Below, in pieces: positions 58,368-64,000 of a stretch of 64,000 nt of DNA (its first letter is position 1; every line of letters begins with the position of its first letter). The stretch covers positions 62,001 to 126,000 of the forward strand of contig JACJYP010000003.1 of assembly GCA_020636045.1 (NCBI GenBank). The letters are read 5' to 3'. The notes below the pieces were generated by a model. That model was not told where the DNA came from and did no database searches. It was given only the letters and a program-made list of their open reading frames with translations. Source of the DNA: Lewinellaceae bacterium. Its GTDB lineage: Bacteria > Bacteroidota > Bacteroidia > Chitinophagales > Saprospiraceae. A program made the position numbers and the translations under genes.

Positions 58368-59595
58368 ATTGTAAAGCCGGTTCGATGCCCGAATATACAT
58401 CAATCAATTCCCTCAGTTCCAGTATTCGCGCCGGCCAGCTGTTCTGTCTGGCAAAGGCCGATCGTTTTTCCCGCAGGGCCGGGTCGTTTTCCCGGAGGGA
58501 AGCTTCAATCTGTTCCAGAAAATCGTCGTGTGATGCTGCCAGGTAAACAAGCCCGGAAAACCGGCGGATGTCGGCGGAAAACGAAGTGGTGACCACCGGC
58601 TTGCCGGCCGCCAGGTATTCGTTGATCTTCAACGGATAAATGCTCTCCGTGAGTTTGTTGCAGCGGAAAGGGATCAATGCGATGTCCATATGTTGCAGCA
58701 GAGCCGGCAATTCGGAAAGTTTGCGGCTGCCGGTCATGACGACATTGGGCAATTTATCCAGTCCGATGGCATGGGGCTCTTTGCTATTGACGGGCCCGAC
58801 GAGCAAAAGCGTTTTGCCTGGGTGCGCGAGGGCGGTCCTTTTCAGCAGGGGATAGTCGATCCGCTGGCTGTCGAGGTTACCGATAAATCCGATCACCTTG
58901 CCGTTGTGTCCTTCCAGTTCGGCAGGGCGCGGATAAGATTCTGTCAATGCGGTTTCAAAAAGCGACACGTCGGCTGCGTTGAAAAACGGGGCTATCCTGC
59001 CGGAAAGGCGCGATTTCAGTTGAAATAACCTGCCGGATGTCACCAGCGTCAGATCCGCAGCGCAGATAGCTGCGTTTTCCAGGTCTTCACCGTGTTTTGC
59101 GGTGTAAGGGTCCTGGCTGATATCGTCTATGCAGTGGTAAATACTTTTGACAGCCCCCATTTCCGGCGGCAACACACCTGCAAAGAAAGGATCGTAGCAG
59201 TTGATATACACGTAGCGGTGCACACGGTGGTCGCGCAGCAGGCGCCGGATAGCGCGGAGTACGATGCGGTTGTTGATGCGCTGGAAAAAATCGTACACGA
59301 CGCCTTTGGGCAGCCAGTTGACCGGCCAGGTGGGCGGCGGCTGCAAGGCCACAAAATTGTCGGGAATTTCCGGCAAGGCTTCATACCGGGGCCGTCCGCG
59401 CAACAGATCGGGGAGCCGCGAACGCAGTATCCGGTTACCAGAAAGCCATCCTGTAAGAATATCCTTGAATGAATAAGGGTGGTTGACGTAAAAAACGCGG
59501 GTGGTACGTGCCAGTTCCTTTGCCATCGAAAGCGAGATCGACGAGTACGGATTGTCCGTGCGAAACAGCGAGAAAATGACAATATCGTAAAGCAT
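58345..59595 (-). CDS. Family 1/4-type glycosyltransferase
   Basis: A 416-residue GT-B glycosyltransferase. The N-terminal half begins DIVIFSLFRTDNPYSSISLSMAKELARTTRVFYVNHP (in segments). The C-terminal half has VIGFIGNLDSQRIDYPLL, TLLLVGPVNSKEP, and the nucleotide-sugar-binding segment LTESIYPLKINEYLAAGKPVVTT, where K/E pairs match the EX7E-like motif of GT4 enzymes. It would add a sugar to the growing undecaprenyl-linked repeat unit in the cytoplasm. Only one transferase is present in the operon here, so other sugar-adding genes must lie outside the window or elsewhere. Confidence 0.9.
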   Translation of the reverse strand: MLYDIVIFSLFRTDNPYSSISLSMAKELARTTRVFYVNHPYSFKDILTGWLSGNRILRSRLPDLLRGRPRYEALPEIPDNFVALQPPPTWPVNWLPKGVVYDFFQRINNRIVLRAIRRLLRDHRVHRYVYINCYDPFFAGVLPPEMGAVKSIYHCIDDISQDPYTAKHGEDLENAAICAADLTLVTSGRLFQLKSRLSGRIAPFFNAADVSLFETALTESYPRPAELEGHNGKVIGFIGNLDSQRIDYPLLKRTALAHPGKTLLLVGPVNSKEPHAIGLDKLPNVVMTGSRKLSELPALLQHMDIALIPFRCNKLTESIYPLKINEYLAAGKPVVTTSFSADIRRFSGLVYLAASHDDFLEQIEASLRENDPALREKRSAFARQNSWPARILELRELIDVYSGIEPALQYEENERA

Positions 59596-59616
59596 GGCCG
59601 GATCGTAATGCGGTAT

Positions 59617-61032
59617 TCAGGGATTCAGATTTGCCGGTTTTTCCGGTGTGATGCGGGAAACTTCCCCGGTAGCAAGTTCCTGCTGCCTTTTTTCCCGTAG
59701 CAGGAGCCAAAGGCTGCGATAAACGCCGGGCAAACAGGCGATGGCATTCAGCGCACTGATCCCGAAGTGCCGGAACAAGTACCGTTGCATCAATACAAAA
59801 CTGACCGTATACGCCGTCAAAGTGGCAAATGCCGCGCCAAAAAGACCGTATTTGAGCACAAACAGCCAACTGAGCGCGAGATTGAGGGCTGCCGTAAAAA
59901 GGGTATACAGAAAATTTACGGCCGGCTTGCCCGTCGAGTCGAGTATGGTGCCAAACTGCACCGCGAACGGCATGAACAGACCGAAAAGCGCCGTCAGCCG
60001 CATTACCGGCGCCGATTCCATATATGCTGCACCGGCGAACAGATGAATAATGGGTTCCGCAAAAAGCAACACCAGCGCTACAAAAGGCAAAATGATCGCC
60101 AGAATAGCGGCAACGCTTCGTTCGTACAGGCGCTTTACGCCTTCCCTGTTGTCGCTCCCCTCGTAGCCGGCACTTTTTGGGAACACCACCTGCGCGATGC
60201 TGAACGACGGTGTTTCGATCATTTGTGTCACTTTGCCCGCCGCATCGTACACAGCGAAGGCGGCCGGTCCGAGCAGGTGCCCGAGGCTGAGTTTGTCGAT
60301 GTTCTTGTAAAACATCGTGCTGAGATTGGTGCCCAGCACGTACTTCCCGTAGCCAGCCAGTTTTTTGAGCCAGTACCCGTCAACCCGCCTCGCATGCAGC
60401 AAATGCCTGCGCGCAAACAACCACGAGCAGGCGACGCCCAAAACGGCGCCCGCCAACATGGCCATCGCGAGGTCGTAAAGTTCAACCGGTCGCTCGCTCA
60501 GGACACACCACAACACCCATGCGAACAACATGCCGCGGTAGCAGAAGGTGCTCCAGAATACCCCCCGAAACTCCAGGTTCGCCTGTTGTATAAAGTTAAA
60601 ATGCGTAAAAGGGATCATCGCAAAGTTGATCCACACGTACACCGGCAATATTTGTTCAATGGCCGGCGCGTTGAATGTCCGGGACAGCCATCCGGCGCCC
60701 GACCAGAGCAGCAGAGCGCATGCAAGTGAAAATACAATGTTGAGCAGCAGAGAGGCGGTCGAGATCGCGGCGTAATGGCCCTTCCGGTCGCGATAAATGG
60801 CCAGATGACGGACCAAACCGTTCTGTATCAGGCCTGCACGGCCCATTTCCACAAAATAACCTGCGATGAGAAACAGCCCCCAGGCGGCAAAACCGGGTTT
60901 GCTGAGATGGCGCAGCAGCAAGGCAGCCGTACCGAAGGCGAACACGAGCCCGCAGCCCCGCTCCAAAAGGGTCAGCAACCCCGAACGCAACCAGTAACGG
61001 GCAGGAGCGGCGGAAGTGTGACGGCCTGACAT
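59617..61032 (-). CDS. Wzx-type polysaccharide flippase
   Basis: A 471-residue membrane protein with about 12-14 helices of the MATE/MOP exporter superfamily. Typical features: an N-terminal LTLLERGCGLVFAFGTAALL, a central polar segment GKYVLGTNLSTMFYKNIDKLSLGHLLGPAAFAVYDAAGKV (as pieces), and ALNLALSWLFVLKYGLFGAAFATL in the second half. It flips lipid-linked repeat units across the inner membrane. It starts 4 bases after the stop of the GumC-like gene and is followed by the glycosyltransferase, 21 bases later. Confidence 0.9.
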   Translation of the reverse strand: MSGRHTSAAPARYWLRSGLLTLLERGCGLVFAFGTAALLLRHLSKPGFAAWGLFLIAGYFVEMGRAGLIQNGLVRHLAIYRDRKGHYAAISTASLLLNIVFSLACALLLWSGAGWLSRTFNAPAIEQILPVYVWINFAMIPFTHFNFIQQANLEFRGVFWSTFCYRGMLFAWVLWCVLSERPVELYDLAMAMLAGAVLGVACSWLFARRHLLHARRVDGYWLKKLAGYGKYVLGTNLSTMFYKNIDKLSLGHLLGPAAFAVYDAAGKVTQMIETPSFSIAQVVFPKSAGYEGSDNREGVKRLYERSVAAILAIILPFVALVLLFAEPIIHLFAGAAYMESAPVMRLTALFGLFMPFAVQFGTILDSTGKPAVNFLYTLFTAALNLALSWLFVLKYGLFGAAFATLTAYTVSFVLMQRYLFRHFGISALNAIACLPGVYRSLWLLLREKRQQELATGEVSRITPEKPANLNP

Positions 61033-61036
61033 GGGT

Positions 61037-63274
61037 TCAGTTCATATTCCTGGAATCCACTTCTGTCAGGATCGCTCCGGCAAACTTGTCACCCATTTGG
61101 TGCAGGTACTGGATCGATTCCTTGTCGGCGGCCTTGATCACGGAGCGGGCGTTGAATACGGCAACTACCTTGTCGACGAAGGGCACGAGTTCCTGGGCGT
61201 CGGAGTAGTCGTTGAGAGCCGCCGATTCCAGGAAGATATAGTCGTAATGCTCGCGCAGGTCTTTCAGGAAATTGCGGAACCTTTCTCCGTCGAGCACTTC
61301 CGACGGCGATTTGTGCAGGCCGTGGTTGCCGATGATATCCACGCGCTGACGTTTGGAGGTACCCAGCGGTGTTTTGAGCTGGAATACCTTTACGAGGTTG
61401 TTTTCCCGCATGATCCTGTTGAGCAGGGCGCTGTTGCCGGTCGCGCGGTCGGTATAGGATTCGGGCAGCGGTGTCTTGAAATTGGTATCGAGCATGAGCA
61501 CGTGCTTGTTATTGGCCGCCAGCGAATGGGCGAGCGCGTGCATGGCAAAGGTTTTTCCCTCCTTGCTTTTGGAACTGACGATCAGGAAGATATGGTCGTC
61601 CTCGTTTTGCAGGACCTGCGTCCTGATCTTGCGCATGCTTTCCCTGAACAGGTTGTATTTGGGCATTTCACCGTTGGTGGAAAATACCCTGTTCAGGTCG
61701 AGGCCCTGCGTCGGCACAGTGCTGACCGCCCCGAGCAAAGGCAGGTTGTCGGTGTAGCGTTTGAACAGGTCGGGCGATTGCAGGCTGCCGTCCATGTAGG
61801 CCAGCAGGAACAGCAGGATGGTGGTCAGCGTGCCGACCACTACGGCGGAGAACAGGCTGAGCAATACCTGGCGGTTGGGCTCCGGCCATTCGGGCAGTTG
61901 TGCGTTTTCTACTACCGACAGCGGGCTGTCAGACTTCGACAGGTCGAGCCGGGCTGTTACAAGTTGGTCGTTGATGGTGTTGAACTCCTCCTGCGCGCGG
62001 GTCTCCTCGTTGAGCAGGTTGGTAGAGTACTCGTCGTCGACCACGATGCCGCTCAGGCGGCCTTTCAGGTTGCCGATCTTGGTGCGGAGCTGTTCTACGG
62101 TCTTTTCGGCATCGATGCGGTTGAGATCGGCCGTGACACGGTCTTTGTACAGCGATTCGCGGGTGCGCTGTGATTCGTCCTTGTTTCGCTGCTTGCCCAG
62201 GTTGGGGGCGGAAGAGCGTATGTGCTGTTCAAGTTGTTTTTTGGCTTCCGCGAGTTCGGCCTCCACTTCGGGGTCTTTGCCGTTCGTTTCGAGGCTTTTT
62301 TGAGTCAGTTGTTTTACCCGTTCGAGGTTTTCCTCGGTATTGTATTTTTCCACAATGCGGTCCCTGTTCGCATACGCGTCATTGGTACCGCGGTTATTGA
62401 TGTAGTTGTCGATCTGACGCATGGAGGCTACGGCGGCATCGCGGCGCGATTCGGCGAGTTCCATTGCCTTTTCAAAATCGGAGATCTGGGAGATCAGGTC
62501 TTCGCTTTGTTTGCCGATGGAAGGCAGGGAGCGGCTGCGCAGGTACGTATAACGGAGCTCGGTGATCGAGTCCATCACTGTTTTTTTCTGCTCGGCGAGG
62601 TCTTCGAAAAACAACACTTTCTTCCTTTTTTCCCGCACCGACAGATTGTGGTAGTAGACCATGAACCGCGTAGCGAACTCATTGGCCATGTGCTGCGAAA
62701 GCCGGGGACTTTCCGTGATCATATCGATGGTCAGGTAGTCCGTTTCGGAGCGTCGGCGTACGATCAGGCTCCTGAGGATGGCATCGTGGTCGTAGCCGTA
62801 GGCGCGTGCGACCTTGTCGAGCAGGTAATCGAATTCCTTGCTGAACGCCGGGTCGCTGATGCTGTCGAGGTTGATCCTGACGAGGTTTTCGAGCAGCACT
62901 TTTCTCTCTTGGTCGGAATAATCGGAAAGGCCCGGATTGGGCTGCCGGAATGGCTGTATGCTATCGCTGCTTTCTGCCAGCAGGTCGCGGCGCAGCATGT
63001 GAATGGTCAGCAGTTTGATCGTGGAGCGCGACTGAGCGAATTCCATCAGGTTGGAAAAGGCGTTTTCCACCTGATACTGTTGCACGAAAGCGTCGGAATT
63101 GTCCGAATTGATCCCTTTATAATTAACGATACCTGTCGACACAATGACCGTAGCCTTGTAGCGTTCCGGTTTGTGCCCGATAAAAACGAACGTAGCGACC
63201 GCCGCAGCCAGCATCGCTGCAAAAATGAGCCACTTTCGGCGGGCCAGTATTCGGATCAGGTAAGCAACATCCAT
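61037..63274 (-). CDS. GumC/Wzc-like chain-length protein with degenerate BY-kinase domain
   Basis: A 745-residue inner-membrane protein. The N-terminal Wzz domain has a first helix (about 14-30) and a long periplasmic coiled-coil section; a second helix follows near residue 475. The C-terminal domain (about 535-740) has a Walker A (SSKSKEGKTFAM) and an A'-like VLMLDTNFKTP, but Walker B reads YIFLESAAL where BY-kinases have hhhD[ST]PP. No Tyr-rich cluster follows; the end is VDSRNMN. So it is probably an assembly regulator without strong autokinase activity (inference). It is first in the operon and follows a consensus promoter with a 210-base leader. Confidence 0.9.
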   Translation of the reverse strand: MDVAYLIRILARRKWLIFAAMLAAAVATFVFIGHKPERYKATVIVSTGIVNYKGINSDNSDAFVQQYQVENAFSNLMEFAQSRSTIKLLTIHMLRRDLLAESSDSIQPFRQPNPGLSDYSDQERKVLLENLVRINLDSISDPAFSKEFDYLLDKVARAYGYDHDAILRSLIVRRRSETDYLTIDMITESPRLSQHMANEFATRFMVYYHNLSVREKRKKVLFFEDLAEQKKTVMDSITELRYTYLRSRSLPSIGKQSEDLISQISDFEKAMELAESRRDAAVASMRQIDNYINNRGTNDAYANRDRIVEKYNTEENLERVKQLTQKSLETNGKDPEVEAELAEAKKQLEQHIRSSAPNLGKQRNKDESQRTRESLYKDRVTADLNRIDAEKTVEQLRTKIGNLKGRLSGIVVDDEYSTNLLNEETRAQEEFNTINDQLVTARLDLSKSDSPLSVVENAQLPEWPEPNRQVLLSLFSAVVVGTLTTILLFLLAYMDGSLQSPDLFKRYTDNLPLLGAVSTVPTQGLDLNRVFSTNGEMPKYNLFRESMRKIRTQVLQNEDDHIFLIVSSKSKEGKTFAMHALAHSLAANNKHVLMLDTNFKTPLPESYTDRATGNSALLNRIMRENNLVKVFQLKTPLGTSKRQRVDIIGNHGLHKSPSEVLDGERFRNFLKDLREHYDYIFLESAALNDYSDAQELVPFVDKVVAVFNARSVIKAADKESIQYLHQMGDKFAGAILTEVDSRNMN

Positions 63275-63492
63275 ATTTATCCTCTCAGTTTTTAGGTCGG
63301 CAGTGCGGCAGACTGCCGGGTAATTGATCGCCTAAGGCTGGGTCAGATGTCTGCTAAAGCGGATTATTCCGGTATTCCGGGTATGTTCTTTGCAGTAAAA
63401 TAAAGGCGGTGTCCGGAAGTTTGCGTGGCCGTTTTGAACAAAATATTAACAAACGGTCGGAGTCGGGCAACATCCGGCGTATTTATTACAGG
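63275..63492 (-). other. Leader of the polysaccharide operon, about 215 bases
   Basis: It lies between the promoter at 63493-63523 and the first gene. Contains a CGGCAG/CTGCCG pair near 63309-63328. No frame or clear terminator was seen. Confidence 0.4.
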
Positions 63493-63523
63493 CAAAGGTA
63501 ATGCCAAACGAAAGGAGCGGCAA
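63493..63523 (-). promoter_or_regulatory. Consensus promoter of the polysaccharide operon
   Basis: On the minus strand: TTG (63521-63523), a 20-base spacer, then TACCTTTG (63493-63500). Confidence 0.7.
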
Positions 63524-63760
63524 CCCTGATGTATGCATGAAGGAGAGAAAAGGTGTTTTTGCCAGCCTGTGCGCCGTTTCTTTCGACCCGTATTTGCCAG
63601 CGTAAAGGGGCGGCTGTCATAAGTTTGTAGAAAAATATGGCATCACTGCCACAAAACAGACTTTCTTACGTTCCTAAATACCGGATGACCAATAACCTGC
63701 ACGGCCTTACCCCCTCGCGTGTGTCGTTTGCGCCGTTTGGAATAACAACAAGTGTATCAT
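63524..63760. other. Intergenic region with no supported gene
   Basis: Spacer between divergent promoters. A 64-codon plus-strand frame (63637-63831) overlaps the promoter of the last gene and shows no protein-like features; I leave it out. Confidence 0.5.
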
Positions 63761-63792
63761 TTGACGCTACAACCGTTCTTCGTTTATCTTTG
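63761..63792 (+). promoter_or_regulatory. Promoter of the last, partial gene
   Basis: TTG (63761-63763), 21-base spacer, TATCTTTG (63785-63792), 25 bases before the ATG. Confidence 0.65.
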
Positions 63793-63817
63793 TTAATTAA
63801 AAAACTTTTCGCCAGCG

Positions 63818-64000
63818 ATGTTGAATTTTGAACGCCCCTTCGGCAAATTTGACTTTGACAAATTTCTTCTGGACATGAAAATCAAAACGTCCTTCGTGTT
63901 TTTTTCCTTCCTCGGGATCATTGGTATCGCCTTTTTTGTGAGCCAGTTCAACCCCTTCCACGGCGATGAGCCCAATCCGCGCAAAGACGCTGCGCTGATC
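63818..64000 (+). CDS. N-terminal fragment of an exported or membrane-anchored protein
   Basis: Only 61 codons are inside the window. The start is ATG 63818 (MLNFERPFGKFDFDKF) or, 19 codons on, ATG 63875 (MKIKTSFVFFSFLGIIGIAFF). The second gives a tidy signal peptide or signal anchor. After it comes FNPFHGDEPNPRKDAALI. The final residues resemble the start of the mature part of tail-specific (Prc-type S41) peptidases, but this is too short to assign. A good promoter precedes it. Confidence 0.55.
   Translation, partial: MLNFERPFGKFDFDKFLLDMKIKTSFVFFSFLGIIGIAFFVSQFNPFHGDEPNPRKDAALI

Noticed and set aside
63637..63831. 64-codon frame before the last gene
   Set aside because: It overlaps the promoter and start of the last gene and looks like random sequence.

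Overview
The window reads as chromosomal DNA of a member of the Bacteroidota, most likely a Saprospiria-type marine or wastewater bacterium (inference). The support is: Por-type (T9SS) C-terminal sorting domains on surface proteins; families typical of the phylum (DUF5916, DUF4846, DUF2721, hybrid one-protein two-component sensors ending in an AraC domain, OMPP1/FadL barrels, GumC-type polysaccharide proteins); and promoters of the TTTG-N19/20-TAnnTTTG kind in front of several genes. Coding density is high and GC is well above 50 percent. I saw no tRNA, rRNA, CRISPR array, phage or complete insertion sequence.

Layout. 1-7.2 kb: a 5'-truncated DUF5916 protein, a MmcQ/YjbR protein preceded by a MITE-like element, an alkyltransferase-like DNA repair protein behind a FtsX/MacB permease, pgeF, a TMEM220 protein, then smpB and a PAP2-like membrane protein. 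7.2-8.3 kb: a non-coding stretch with three tandem promoter-to-terminator units, each predicted to give an RNA of about 115-120 nt. This is the most unusual locus here. 8.3-21 kb: acyl-CoA synthetase, TPR protein, rfbA, DUF1801, a 42-bp tandem repeat, a variant GTP cyclohydrolase II, a membrane AraC regulator divergent from a SnoaL-like lipoprotein operon, an APC permease, an S41 peptidase operon and a methyltransferase. 22-31.7 kb: a giant hybrid sensor kinase, a 64-aa antitoxin-like protein, and two paralogous YVTN-propeller T9SS proteins flanking a clostripain-like peptidase. 31.8-38.9 kb: the rimP-nusA-infB operon, trhA, DUF2721 and a lipoprotein. 39-45.9 kb: a sterol-desaturase-like protein, a LytS/LytTR pair, OsmC, sdaA, a diheme cytochrome lipoprotein, DUF4846 and YHS proteins. 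46-55.1 kb: a beta-helix T9SS protein, lepA, a GNAT, proS, a Trp/Tyr-rich then Ser/Arg-rich secreted protein and a FadL-like barrel. 55.3-63.3 kb: rfbC, then a Wzx/Wzy-type surface polysaccharide operon on the minus strand (GumC/Wzc-like, flippase, glycosyltransferase, a 40-aa membrane peptide, polymerase, TolC-like). The window ends inside a secreted or membrane protein.

How the parts connect. The translation genes (smpB, rimP-nusA-infB, lepA, proS) are spread out, and several have leaders with regulatory hairpins. Cell-surface work dominates the rest: the polysaccharide operon with rfbA/rfbC precursor genes, T9SS cargo, and outer-membrane barrels. Intergenic DNA carries several heptanucleotide repeat families and a dispersed repeat that recur at distant loci.
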